Shown here in pieces: positions 10,108 through 19,278 of a DNA stretch of 64,000 bases. Every line of letters begins with the position of its first letter. Position 1 is the stretch's first letter. The DNA is taken from positions 4,092,001 through 4,156,000 of the forward strand of contig NZ_CP119758.1 of assembly GCF_029323795.1 (NCBI RefSeq). Direction: 5' to 3'. The stretch is from Zobellia alginiliquefaciens. GTDB taxonomy: Bacteria > Bacteroidota > Bacteroidia > Flavobacteriales > Flavobacteriaceae. The position numbers were made by a program, and so were the translations under genes. Under the pieces are notes generated by a model. The model saw nothing but the letters and a program-made list of their open reading frames with translations, had not been told where the DNA came from and did no database searches.

Positions 10108-10223
10108 GCATTTAAAAATACCTTGCCATCAGCAATTTACATGAAGTGTTTAATACCCACCAAGCTAATTTAAAGGAGCATTCTTACCGCAAAAACCTTT
10201 AAAAAATCAATACATAAGTAAAG

Positions 10224-10646
10224 ATGAAAAAAACACTCTTATTCTACGGTTTACTCTTCTTAACACTGTTAGCTTGTAAATCTCAACAATACACCCCAAA
10301 TGCATTACCCGCTAAACAATTGATTTTTGGATATGGCGGCGGCATGGCCGGAACAGTTGACACTTATATACTTCTAGAAAACGGACAGTTATTCCATACG
10401 AATTCACTAACCCAACAAACAGAGGAGCTAGAGTCGCTATCAAAAAAAGAAGCGAGTGCGTGCTTTTTAAAATTTGAAGCATTATCAATTTCTGAAACGG
10501 ATTTTGACCATCCTGGTAGCCGTTATTATTTTTTAGAAGAAGTGAACAAAGATGCAAAGCATAAAGTTGTTTGGGGAGCTGCTGGTCAAAAACCTGCTGA
10601 ACGCTTTTTGGATTTCTACGAGGAGATGAAAAACCATATTAAATAA
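10224..10646 (+). CDS. Small conserved lipoprotein of unknown function
   Basis: 140 residues. The signal peptide has lipobox LLAC (Cys18), followed by KSQQ. The mature part has a short LIFGYGGGMAGTVDTYILLENGQLF strand-rich segment and an aromatic HPGSRYYF motif. I do not recognise a named family. It is the first gene of an operon, 6 nt before the M4 protease, and lies downstream of the dyad element at 10056. It could be an envelope inhibitor, chaperone or accessory factor of the protease, but nothing in the sequence shows this. Confidence 0.75.
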   Translation: MKKTLLFYGLLFLTLLACKSQQYTPNALPAKQLIFGYGGGMAGTVDTYILLENGQLFHTNSLTQQTEELESLSKKEASACFLKFEALSISETDFDHPGSRYYFLEEVNKDAKHKVVWGAAGQKPAERFLDFYEEMKNHIK

Positions 10647-10652
10647 ACAACT

Positions 10653-13600
10653 ATGAGACGGACATTACATCTATTCACTTTTGCCTTTGCTTTTTTTATG
10701 GCTATGTCCATTACGGCCCAAGATACTTTTGACGATAAAAGGCATAGAAAAGGTACGACCGCCAAATCAGGTAGACCAAACAAGTTTGCGCCACTAAAAA
10801 TGGCTATAGGTAAAAAGAGGTCTACCGCTACAGGGCGTACTAATTTTCAAATACCATCTATTTTTAATATGTCCACTAATAATGGTAAATACAAGCATCG
10901 TATAACTGCGAAATCCGAAAATGGCAATCCTTTATTTATAGAAAGTGACGCTAATAAGGAAGTAGCCTTATTAGCGTCAAAACAATCTTCAGAAGATGTA
11001 GTAAAGGATTACTTGATAGATGTTAAGGACCTTATCCAGATTAAAAATCCAGAAGATGAGTTTGTTGAAATTTCTAACAAGAGTGACAACTTAGGACAGA
11101 AGCATATTAAAATGCAGCAGGTATTTAAAGGGATTAAAGTGTATGGTAGTGAGGTAATCTTACATTTTGATAAAAGTAATAAGATAAGTGCTTTAAACGG
11201 TAGAAATAAACCAACACCCCATATTGAAAGTACAGAGCCAAAACTAACGCCACAAGATGCCTTAAAACAGGCAGAAAGAGATTTAGGGGTTACGCTTTCC
11301 AATAAATCTGAAAATGGCAGTATCCTTACGGAACCTGCAAATTTTGAGGAAGAACTTTTGATTTACCCCATTGAGGGGAACAATTTTCTAGCGTGGCATC
11401 TAACGGTATACCCAGATATAAAAGACAGATGGGAATATTTTATTGATGCTCAAACAGGGCGTATACTTGATAAACGTTACCACACCTGCACCCTATATCA
11501 TAACTATGGAGAAGAAAAGGAGGGTCATAAGCACTCTGCTATCTTGGCTCCACCAACCACAGGTTCTGGAATAGATTTAAATGGAGTCAACCGGCAAATA
11601 AAAACGCATGAAGTAGATGGTATTCATTATATGCTTAACACTTCAGAGTCTATGTTTAATGCTGCTCAATCACAGCTGCCGGACAATCCTGTTGGCGCCA
11701 TTCTTACGCTAGACCTCAGGAATAAAGCTCCTAACGAAGGTGTAAAAGTATATCATGTTACCTCTACAGGAACCAATTGGAACAATCCTACTGCAGTTTC
11801 TGCACATTACAATGCGGAGGTGTCCTATAACTATTTTAAAAACACCTTCAATCGAAATTCAATAAATGGGCAAGGCGGTACAATAATTTCTTTTATAAAT
11901 GTAGCGGATGAAAACGATGAGGATTATGATAACGCATTTTGGAATGGGAAAGCCATATTTTATGGAAATGGAAAGAACGCATTTGCCCCGTTTGCAGGTG
12001 CTTTAGATGTATCCGGTCATGAAATGTCCCATGGTGTTATTGAGGTTACGGCAAATTTAGAATATAAGAATCAGTCCGGCGCAATCAATGAATCCTTTGC
12101 AGATATTTTTGGTACAATGATCGATCGGGAAGATTGGTTGTTGGGAGAGGATATTGTGAACAGAAATTATTTTGCTTCAGGGGCAATGCGTAATCTTCAG
12201 GACCCGAACAATGGAGTCAATCCTGGAGAGAACGGTTGGCAGCCAAAAGATATGACGGAGTATTATTCCGGTTCGGAAGATAACGGTGGGGTTCATAGAA
12301 ATAGTGGAATCTTAAATAGAGCCTATTACTTAATGGCTACCCAAATTGGCAAGAACAAAGCAGAGCAAATCTATTACCGTGCCTTAGAAACGTATTTGAC
12401 GGTATCTTCTCAATTTATTGATCTTAGGTTAGCGGTTATAAAATCTGCAACAGATTTGCATGGAGACAATTCACAAGAAGTGCTAGCGGCAAAGACAGCT
12501 TTTGATACGGTAGGTATTACGGATGGAGAAGCTTCGGATACGGACAATGATATTCCCACAGTAGCTGGAGAGGAGTTTATTTTAAGTATAGACATAAGGG
12601 ATATGGACCCTTATACTTTATATGCTTCGGATACGAAGGCAACTGAATATTTTCCTTTGGCACAAACAGGCGTTTATAAAAAACCTAGCGTTGCGGATGA
12701 CGGTAGTTTTGCTTTGTTCGTTACTGATGAAAATAAAGTAAATTCAGTTATTCTAGATTTGAATTCACCAGTAGAAGATGTAGTGTCGGATGATGCAGTT
12801 TGGGGGGGTGTAGCACTTTCGAAAGATGGGACCAAACTGGCATCGATATTTAATGATGAGACCAATATCATCTATATTTCGGATTTGGTAAGTGGTGAAT
12901 TTAAAGAGTTTAAATTGTATAACCCAACCTCTGCAGATGGTATAACCACGGGAGAGGTACTATACCCGGATGCACTTGAGTGGGATTATTCCGGACAATA
13001 TCTCATATATGATGCGCTAAACAGACTGGATAATGCAGAAGGCGAAGCAATAGAGTATTGGGACGTAGGGGCTTTGCGAGTTTGGGACAATGCATCCAAC
13101 ACATTTGGAGATGGTGATATCCAAAAAATATTCTCCAATCTACCGGAAGGTGTCAATATAGGCAATCCTTCTTTTTCTAAAACCTCGGGTAACATTTTAG
13201 CGTTTGATTATTTTGATAACCTAAAAGGCGAATATCAAATAATTACCGCCAATATAGAGACGGGTGAGGTAAATGTAGTTTATGAAAATAATAAGCTAGG
13301 CTTTCCCAACTATTCCAAAACTGACGACAAGATTATTTTCGATACAAATAATGGAAGCGATAAAGATATCATGTCTATTGATATGGCATCTGATAAAATG
13401 ACGTCAACCGGTAATTTGGTAGAATTGATTCCAAATGGTAAATGGGGAATTTGGTACACGGTTGGATCTAGAAGTACACTCAGTAGCGAAAAGGAAATCA
13501 CCGATTTTAGATTTAATGTTACTTCACCACCGGCAGTTGGGGTTATATCTGGTAGTACTATTTCAGTAGAACTTCCGGGCAACATCAACCCTGAAAACTT

Positions 13601-14591
13601 AATAGCCACGTTCACTACTTCTAATAATGCTAGGGTCTCTGTGTTGGGGGTAAACCAAATTAGTGGTGTAAATGTCAATGATTTCACTAACTCGGTAGTT
13701 TATACGGTTACGGCAGAAGACGGATCTACAAAAGATTTTATCATAAGCCTAGGAGAAAGTACACCTGTTCACCCTAATGATAGTGATGATGATGGGGTAG
13801 TAAATGCAGATGACTTATGCCCAAACACCCCTTATGGTGCAACGGTAGACCTTACAGGTTGTGAAATTTTCTCTCTGCCAAGTTCTAATTTCACGGTGTC
13901 CGCCAAAGGCGAATCTTGTGTAGGAAGCAATAATGGGAGTATCAATATTAATGCAAACACTGGCTATGACTATATAGCAACCCTGGCCGGAAACGGAGTG
14001 AGTAAAACAAATAATTTCACAAGCTCTGTTTCTTTTTTCGATTTGGAAAGCGGTTCATATACCGTCTGTATTACGGTGCAAGGAGAACCAGGCTATAAGA
14101 GCTGTTATGATGTAAAGGTTTCTGAGCCAGAAGCGCTTGCGGTAACGTCTAAAGTGAACCTGAGTGCCAAATCGGTGACACTTAATTTAGCCGGAGCCGA
14201 AGAATATACGATTTCACTTAACGAAGAAACGATAGTTACTGCGGAATCTGAGATAACTCTACCCGTCTATGAGGCAACAGCAAAACTTTCGGTTACTACA
14301 GATAAGAATTGCCAAGGGGTTCATGAGGAAATCCTGGATTTTGAAGAGCAAGTAATTATCTACCCCAACCCTGTAAAAGGTGGTGAGATTTCCGTTGCAC
14401 TGGGTAAAACGTCTGAAGAACCCGTTCCCATTCAATTAAACACGTTTGATGGTAAAATGGTTTTACAAAAAGTAATAAAACCCAATGCAAACACTTTAAA
14501 AATCGATGCAAACAGTCTTACAACAGGGGTTTATGTGTTGACAGTTCAAATTAATGGAGGTACAAGAACATTTAAAATCATAAAACAATGA
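10653..14591 (+). CDS. Secreted M4-family (thermolysin-like) metalloprotease with propeller region and T9SS tail
   Basis: 1312 residues. The signal peptide ends at SITAQ (about 23). The FTP/PepSY propeptide spans about 70-280 and the M4 catalytic domain about 320-640. The latter has the zinc site H456-E-M-S-H460, the catalytic E457 and third ligand E480 (AINESFADIFG), plus the downstream HRNSGILNRAYYL segment. WD40/TolB-like propeller repeats follow (about 645-950). Next are a DUF5018-like Ig-type segment, a thrombospondin type 3 calcium motif (DSDDDGVVNADDLCP), a cysteine-containing beta domain and a C-terminal type A sorting domain (VIIYPNPV ... TFKIIKQ). The export route through SecYEG then T9SS follows from family knowledge. 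The stop overlaps the next gene start by 4 nt. Confidence 0.93.
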   Translation: MRRTLHLFTFAFAFFMAMSITAQDTFDDKRHRKGTTAKSGRPNKFAPLKMAIGKKRSTATGRTNFQIPSIFNMSTNNGKYKHRITAKSENGNPLFIESDANKEVALLASKQSSEDVVKDYLIDVKDLIQIKNPEDEFVEISNKSDNLGQKHIKMQQVFKGIKVYGSEVILHFDKSNKISALNGRNKPTPHIESTEPKLTPQDALKQAERDLGVTLSNKSENGSILTEPANFEEELLIYPIEGNNFLAWHLTVYPDIKDRWEYFIDAQTGRILDKRYHTCTLYHNYGEEKEGHKHSAILAPPTTGSGIDLNGVNRQIKTHEVDGIHYMLNTSESMFNAAQSQLPDNPVGAILTLDLRNKAPNEGVKVYHVTSTGTNWNNPTAVSAHYNAEVSYNYFKNTFNRNSINGQGGTIISFINVADENDEDYDNAFWNGKAIFYGNGKNAFAPFAGALDVSGHEMSHGVIEVTANLEYKNQSGAINESFADIFGTMIDREDWLLGEDIVNRNYFASGAMRNLQDPNNGVNPGENGWQPKDMTEYYSGSEDNGGVHRNSGILNRAYYLMATQIGKNKAEQIYYRALETYLTVSSQFIDLRLAVIKSATDLHGDNSQEVLAAKTAFDTVGITDGEASDTDNDIPTVAGEEFILSIDIRDMDPYTLYASDTKATEYFPLAQTGVYKKPSVADDGSFALFVTDENKVNSVILDLNSPVEDVVSDDAVWGGVALSKDGTKLASIFNDETNIIYISDLVSGEFKEFKLYNPTSADGITTGEVLYPDALEWDYSGQYLIYDALNRLDNAEGEAIEYWDVGALRVWDNASNTFGDGDIQKIFSNLPEGVNIGNPSFSKTSGNILAFDYFDNLKGEYQIITANIETGEVNVVYENNKLGFPNYSKTDDKIIFDTNNGSDKDIMSIDMASDKMTSTGNLVELIPNGKWGIWYTVGSRSTLSSEKEITDFRFNVTSPPAVGVISGSTISVELPGNINPENLIATFTTSNNARVSVLGVNQISGVNVNDFTNSVVYTVTAEDGSTKDFIISLGESTPVHPNDSDDDGVVNADDLCPNTPYGATVDLTGCEIFSLPSSNFTVSAKGESCVGSNNGSININANTGYDYIATLAGNGVSKTNNFTSSVSFFDLESGSYTVCITVQGEPGYKSCYDVKVSEPEALAVTSKVNLSAKSVTLNLAGAEEYTISLNEETIVTAESEITLPVYEATAKLSVTTDKNCQGVHEEILDFEEQVIIYPNPVKGGEISVALGKTSEEPVPIQLNTFDGKMVLQKVIKPNANTLKIDANSLTTGVYVLTVQINGGTRTFKIIKQ

Positions 14592-15289
14592 GAATATTAA
14601 AATCAACACTGTTTTTGCTATTACTATTAGTTATGACGGCATGCCCGGGTAGTAAAGACGAAGGTCCTGATATGGATGAAATGGGAGAACCTGGTAGTGT
14701 AAGTTTGGTTTTTCCGGAGAACAATTCTGAGTGTACGGAAGGAGAAACTGTAAACGATTTACAAAGTGCTATTACTTTTCAATGGCAAACTTCTGAAAGC
14801 GCTGCTCGTTATGAATTAAACCTGAAGAACCTTGCAAATGGAAAAACTCAGGTAACGGAAACCTTAAGTAATGAGGCAATCTTAACACTTAATAGCAATA
14901 CACCTTATGAGTGGTATGTGATAACTAGAAACGATGATTCCGAAACGGCTCCCGAAAGTGCTACTTGGAAGTTCTATAACGCCGGAGAAGGGATCGTGAA
15001 TTATGCGCCATTTCCAGCAGAAGCTTTTTATCCCAATAGAGGAGGGTCTATCTCGGTAAATACAAGTGTTGAACTGGAGTGGCAGGGAAATGATGTTGAT
15101 AATGATATTATAGAATATGAGGTATTCTTTGGTACTGAAGAAACCCCCGCGGTTTCATTAGGTACAACGGATCAGAACACTATGATAACAAATGTAGTTT
15201 CAGGTCAGGCGTATTATTGGCAGGTAAAAACTAAAGATAATATAGGTAATACCTCCCTTTCGGAAATTTTCAACTTTAATGTGCAATAA
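14588..15289 (+). CDS. Lipoprotein with fibronectin type III-like repeats
   Basis: 233 residues. The signal peptide has lipobox MTAC, followed by an acidic linker (DEGPDMDEMGEPG), which fits a surface-exposed lipoprotein. Two Ig/FN3-like units follow, each with a VSLxFP/ALYPNRGG start and a YYWQVKTKD / YEWYVITRND strand. The start codon overlaps the protease stop (ATGA), so translation is coupled. It probably binds proteins or glycans at the cell surface as part of the protease operon. No enzymatic motif is present. Confidence 0.8.
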   Translation: MRILKSTLFLLLLLVMTACPGSKDEGPDMDEMGEPGSVSLVFPENNSECTEGETVNDLQSAITFQWQTSESAARYELNLKNLANGKTQVTETLSNEAILTLNSNTPYEWYVITRNDDSETAPESATWKFYNAGEGIVNYAPFPAEAFYPNRGGSISVNTSVELEWQGNDVDNDIIEYEVFFGTEETPAVSLGTTDQNTMITNVVSGQAYYWQVKTKDNIGNTSLSEIFNFNVQ

Positions 15290-15299
15290 CTATATACAA

Positions 15300-16586
15300 A
15301 TGGAAAACAGAATATTAATTAAAGGCCTGCTTCTATCTTTTTTCATCCTTATAACGGTTAGCTGTGAAAAAGGCGATGGAGTAGAACTAGATGAAAATGG
15401 AGAGGTAATCAATCCTCAAAAAGGGAATCAAATTGTATCTGGTAACCCAGCATTAAATACTTTTCTAATAGCTTCACAAGATGAAACCCTATATACGGTT
15501 GATGCTCAAACGGGAGAAGAAACGGCAATTTATGAATTCCCGTACCAAACGGACTTTGAGTTGATTCCAAGTTACAAGGACGGTATTATTTATGTAACCG
15601 CAGATGATAACTCTATCAATGCAGTTGATGTGAATACCAAGAGTTTTGTTTGGGAACAGTATTTACTAGAAAGCGATTTTAGTAGTTATGGTGTTACACC
15701 TCCCACCTGTGTGGATGGCGTGTGTTATGCTTCCGGTACCACTGGAGTGTTGACGGCGGTTAATCAGATTACGGGGGATCTTAAATGGTATTATACTTCC
15801 GATCCGTCGGGTGAGTTAGATAATATATTGCATGGCAACAGTTCGCAAATAATCCACGGAGATAAGATATATGTTTTCTCCGAAGAAAGTTTCATAAGCG
15901 ATTTTCCTCCTTATATGCACATTCTGGATAAGGAAACCGGTAAGTTCATTCAAAAGGTGAAGTTACCCTATGAATTAACAGGTACCCCTTTGGTTGTTGA
16001 TAATATCATGTATTTGCCAGCTAAAAATCTTTACGCAATAAATTTAGATACTATGGATGTATTATGGGAATTTGAAGCAAATGGTGCCGGTACGCCCTAT
16101 ATTTCTGGAGATAGATTAATTGTGAATGCCATACCTCCGGGACAAGGTTTAAGGTCTGCTTTGTATTGTATAGACATGAGTACTACGTCTATTGTTTGGC
16201 AAAAAGATACTGGAGTAGATACGCTGTGGAATCCCTTAATAGTGGAAAATGTAGTGTATAGTAATTATGATAAAGGCTCAAGTTTTCCTGGTGCAACTAA
16301 TGCTAAACCTTTTGCTGTGGATCTTGAAAGTGGTGAAGAATTGTGGTATAACGCAGATGTAAGTGTAGACCATAGTCCCGTATATGCAAATGGTATTTTG
16401 TTTTCTTATGGGCACGATTTGTATCGTACGGATGATACAGATAATAATGTGGGGCTATTGACAATAGATGCGAATACGGGCAAGACCTTATGGTTAAATT
16501 CTTTCTTTAGATATGGTGCCCGTCTAAATCCTTTAGTAATAGCTGAAAACGGCGTCTTTGGTCCTTCGTACTATCGTGGGGAGTAA
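15300..16586 (+). CDS. PQQ-like beta-propeller lipoprotein
   Basis: 428 residues from the ATG at 15300. A longer reading from 15279 adds seven residues before the signal peptide and overlaps the upstream gene, so I chose the internal start. Lipobox TVSC is followed by acidic residues. The rest is made of propeller blades with the repeated pattern of a DAxTG turn then W-x-(F/Y) (for example VDAQTGEE, VNQITGDLKWYY, LDKETGKF, IDANTGKTLW). Propellers of this kind (PQQ_2/BamB-like) are usually scaffolds. A catalytic quinoprotein role is unlikely because it lacks the size and ligands. It is the last gene of the operon, followed by a terminator. Confidence 0.85.
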   Translation: MENRILIKGLLLSFFILITVSCEKGDGVELDENGEVINPQKGNQIVSGNPALNTFLIASQDETLYTVDAQTGEETAIYEFPYQTDFELIPSYKDGIIYVTADDNSINAVDVNTKSFVWEQYLLESDFSSYGVTPPTCVDGVCYASGTTGVLTAVNQITGDLKWYYTSDPSGELDNILHGNSSQIIHGDKIYVFSEESFISDFPPYMHILDKETGKFIQKVKLPYELTGTPLVVDNIMYLPAKNLYAINLDTMDVLWEFEANGAGTPYISGDRLIVNAIPPGQGLRSALYCIDMSTTSIVWQKDTGVDTLWNPLIVENVVYSNYDKGSSFPGATNAKPFAVDLESGEELWYNADVSVDHSPVYANGILFSYGHDLYRTDDTDNNVGLLTIDANTGKTLWLNSFFRYGARLNPLVIAENGVFGPSYYRGE

Positions 16587-16614
16587 GTTGTATTTTAAGT
16601 TTAATTTATTGTTT

Positions 16615-16647
16615 AGAGCCCTATTTAATTATGATAGGGCTCTTTTT
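16615..16647 (+). terminator. Intrinsic terminator after the protease operon
   Basis: AGAGCCCTAT (16615-16624) pairs perfectly with ATAGGGCTCT (16634-16643) over a 9 nt loop and runs into TTTTT. It lies 29 nt after the propeller gene stop. Confidence 0.85.
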
Positions 16648-16668
16648 AGTTTTAAAGCTCTCTACATT

Positions 16669-16721
16669 CTACTGGTAATCCGGTAGAAAAAAATACAATT
16701 AACATGGTATTTCAAAAAACA
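16669..16721 (+). promoter_or_regulatory. Dyad-plus-A-tract element, copy 2
   Basis: CTACTGG-TAAT-CCGGTAG (16669-16686, one mismatch between arms) is followed by the same GTAGAAAAAAATACAAT and GGTATTTCA blocks found at 10056. It lies between the operon terminator and the outer-membrane barrel gene, about 80-130 nt before the start at 16802. Two near-identical copies at equivalent positions argue for a shared regulator. Confidence 0.6.
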
Positions 16722-16801
16722 GCTTGTTCGGTTACCTTTCAACCATAAAATAAATGGAGTTTTCGAGAACCCGAATATCCACAAACTTTAAAATTTATAT
16801 T

Positions 16802-17398
16802 ATGAACAAGTCGGTAAAAGTACTTATGATTTTATTAATGGTGTCATCAGGTTTCTCTGCTAATGCCCAAATTTTTGGTGTAAAAGCAGGAATAGGTTTG
16901 GCAAATATAACGTCTCCGGATGAAGGAGGTAATAACCTATTCGGGCGAACTTTAGGAGTCAAGATAGGAGGTACTATTGAGTTTGATATAACCGATGATT
17001 TATATATAGGTTCGGGTCTAGGATTTGCCAAGAAGGGTGCTTCTACAGTTGGGGACACTTTCAATACGTTTTACATAGAGATGCCTCTTAGCGCACGTTA
17101 TGATATTGTTGCAATTGGGGGTTCTGGTTATCTTTATGGGCTTTCTGGTTTTAATTTGGGTTATATGTTATCTGCTAATAGAAACGACACAAAAATTAAC
17201 ATAGGTTCTGACCCGGTCAATGATTACTTTAAAACATTTGATTTTGGACTTAATTTTGGTGTTGGCGTTATTTTGGACGAAAGATTTGAGATAGGTTTAG
17301 TTACTGAGTTTGGACTGGTTAATATTTATGCTAATGATTTGTCTACTCTTAGAAATACTACGTTGCTAGTTTCTTTTGGATACAAGTTTGGAATGTAG
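16802..17398 (+). CDS. Outer-membrane beta-barrel protein (PorT-like small barrel)
   Basis: 198 residues from the ATG at 16802, which begins MNKSVKVLMI and gives a clean signal peptide ending SANAQ. The longer reading from 16754 would put 16 residues before it. The mature protein alternates hydrophobic and polar residues in eight-strand barrel fashion, starts FGVKAGIGLANI and ends in an aromatic-rich strand (LLVSFGYKFGM), as in outer_membrane_beta-barrel (PF13568) proteins. It is preceded by the second dyad element, so it is probably co-regulated with the protease operon. Its function is unknown. Confidence 0.8.
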   Translation: MNKSVKVLMILLMVSSGFSANAQIFGVKAGIGLANITSPDEGGNNLFGRTLGVKIGGTIEFDITDDLYIGSGLGFAKKGASTVGDTFNTFYIEMPLSARYDIVAIGGSGYLYGLSGFNLGYMLSANRNDTKINIGSDPVNDYFKTFDFGLNFGVGVILDERFEIGLVTEFGLVNIYANDLSTLRNTTLLVSFGYKFGM

Positions 17399-17635
17399 GT
17401 TTATATGATTATTCATTGGTTAGTTGAAGTGAAGTGTAAGGTTTTTTTCGATTCAGTTTTTTCTTGGTGTTATTGAAATAGTTGAATTGTAAGGTGAATT
17501 TCATAGAATGTAGATGGATAAGCATTGAAAATTTGGAAGCATGAAAACCAAAGGGTATATGTTTTTTAGGTAGTTCGGGAATAACGATATTTTACAAAAT
17601 GCCCTGTTGCTGCGTAAGGGTATTTCTATAAAAGT

Positions 17636-17668
17636 AAAACCCGCCAACTAGAGTTGGCGGGTTTCTAC
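17636..17668. terminator. Bidirectional terminator between barrel gene and susD-like gene
   Basis: CCGCCAACT (17641-17649), a 2 nt centre and AGTTGGCGG (17652-17660) form a perfect 9-bp stem, with A-rich sequence on the left and GTTTCT on the right. It serves the two convergent genes; it is nearest the minus-strand stop at 17685. The 240 nt between 17398 and here show nothing else. Confidence 0.8.
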
Positions 17669-17684
17669 ATAAATGGCTGTTTGG

Positions 17685-19259
17685 TTAATAGCCGTTGTTG
17701 TCACTTCCTAAACTCGGATTTCTCTGAAGTTCAGGCCCTGGTAAGGGTAACAACATATGTTTCTGTTCAATTTGTTTACCTTGTTCGGTCGTATGGCCCA
17801 CTGCGTTTACAAATGAGATGGAACCAGGAGCATCTGAAATGGGGAATTTACCTGTGCGAACAATATCGAACCAGTTTCTGAATTCGAAAACCAATTCCCT
17901 GTGTCTTTCTTTCCAAACTTCTTCGACAAATGCATCAGTTCCCAGTCCAGATAATTCTGAACTTATGTTCGCGGCATCCCTCATCCAATAGGCCCTGCTT
18001 CTTACTTGGGTCAAATAATCTACGGCATTAGAGTTATTGCCACTGCTCATTGCAATTGCTTCCGCCGCAATTAACAAAACATCCGTATAGCTATAAACGG
18101 CAAAATCTTTACCAGAATTTGCTGTTTCAAAAATAGCGGTATCATCATGCCAAAAGAAGGGAGCAGTATCAAAGGTTTGTCCATTGGGTAGATAAGTACT
18201 GTGGAAATACTGTCTTTCTTGAGCTCTTAAATCCTCATTTGGATGATAAAAATCCACGAATTGACTTGAAGGTTGATATGCTCCGTTGGTAATATCATAC
18301 AATACTTCGGAGGCCAAGGCAACGGGATATGAGTATCTTGGATAAATGGAAGTACTTATTTCTGGGTCATACTCTTTAATGTATATATGTTCTGTATCCG
18401 AAGCATCACCTTTTCTAATTTTGTTATATGCTGAGTTTTCAAAATCAATAGTTCCATCTGTCTCGTCATGTTGAGCCAAAGCATAAGCACCATATTCTCC
18501 GTTGATAATTTCTTGCGCTAGTGCAGCAGCATCTGCATATCTATCCGCATTGAGTGGATTTCCGCTCATAGTTAGATACACATCCGAAAGTAGAGTAGCG
18601 ACCGCACCTGCCGTAATTCTCTTTCCGTTGTCCACCATACTTAATTTTGGTAAATTACCTTGCTCTAGAGCTTCGGTAAGGTCTGATTCTATCAAGGCAT
18701 AAACATCGGCAACGGGACTTCGCTCTAAATAAAGATCATCTAATGATTCATATGGTTCGGTCGTTAACGGTACCGGACCAAACCATCTTACCAAATAGTA
18801 ATAGGCAAAGGCTCTGAAAAATTTGGCTTCGGCCAATAGTTGATTTTGTTGTGCGTCAGTTAATTCTGGAGTTTCAGGTATATACTTAATGGCATTGTTG
18901 GCCCTAGAAATACCTAGGTACAATTCTCTCCATCTATCTTGTAGGTAACCTCCGATATTCTCTCCATTTAATGTAAGCTGTTGGGTATTGCTAACATGTA
19001 ATTCCTGCCCAGCATATTCATTGGTAAAGAACCCGCTCATGTAAGCACCCAACATCAGTGGTGTACCACTATAAACACCACCATCTGTCATATTGGGTGC
19101 TCCATTTCTATAAAGTGAGTTAACTGCGCTATAAGCGTGATCCGGTTCAGAAAAGAATTGGTCTGAGCTTAATTCGCTCAGGGGTTCTTCTTCTAAAAAA
19201 TCGTCACAAGAACCGAGTAAAACAAGTCCGATTAAACAAGCTATATATTTAATTTTCAT
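17685..19259 (-). CDS. SusD/RagB-family outer-membrane nutrient-binding lipoprotein
   Basis: 524 residues. The signal peptide has lipobox LLGSC, then DDFLEEEPLSELSSDQFF, the standard SusD N-terminus. TPR-like helices with LLAEAKFFRAFAYYYLVRWFGPVPL (the conserved RAFAYYxLVxxFGxVPL signature) and the C-terminal WKERHRELVFEFRNWFDIVRTGKF motif are typical of RagB/SusD. It pairs with the SusC-like transporter encoded 19 nt upstream and caps it on the cell surface. The ligand is unknown, and no glycosidase, lyase or sulfatase lies in the same operon. Confidence 0.95.
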   Translation of the reverse strand: MKIKYIACLIGLVLLGSCDDFLEEEPLSELSSDQFFSEPDHAYSAVNSLYRNGAPNMTDGGVYSGTPLMLGAYMSGFFTNEYAGQELHVSNTQQLTLNGENIGGYLQDRWRELYLGISRANNAIKYIPETPELTDAQQNQLLAEAKFFRAFAYYYLVRWFGPVPLTTEPYESLDDLYLERSPVADVYALIESDLTEALEQGNLPKLSMVDNGKRITAGAVATLLSDVYLTMSGNPLNADRYADAAALAQEIINGEYGAYALAQHDETDGTIDFENSAYNKIRKGDASDTEHIYIKEYDPEISTSIYPRYSYPVALASEVLYDITNGAYQPSSQFVDFYHPNEDLRAQERQYFHSTYLPNGQTFDTAPFFWHDDTAIFETANSGKDFAVYSYTDVLLIAAEAIAMSSGNNSNAVDYLTQVRSRAYWMRDAANISSELSGLGTDAFVEEVWKERHRELVFEFRNWFDIVRTGKFPISDAPGSISFVNAVGHTTEQGKQIEQKHMLLPLPGPELQRNPSLGSDNNGY

Positions 19260-19278
19260 GATTTTCTTTTTTTAAGCA

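Noticed and set aside
13310-13687. 125-codon minus-strand frame
   Set aside because: It is antisense to the protease gene; the plus frame has clear domain homology over the whole stretch.
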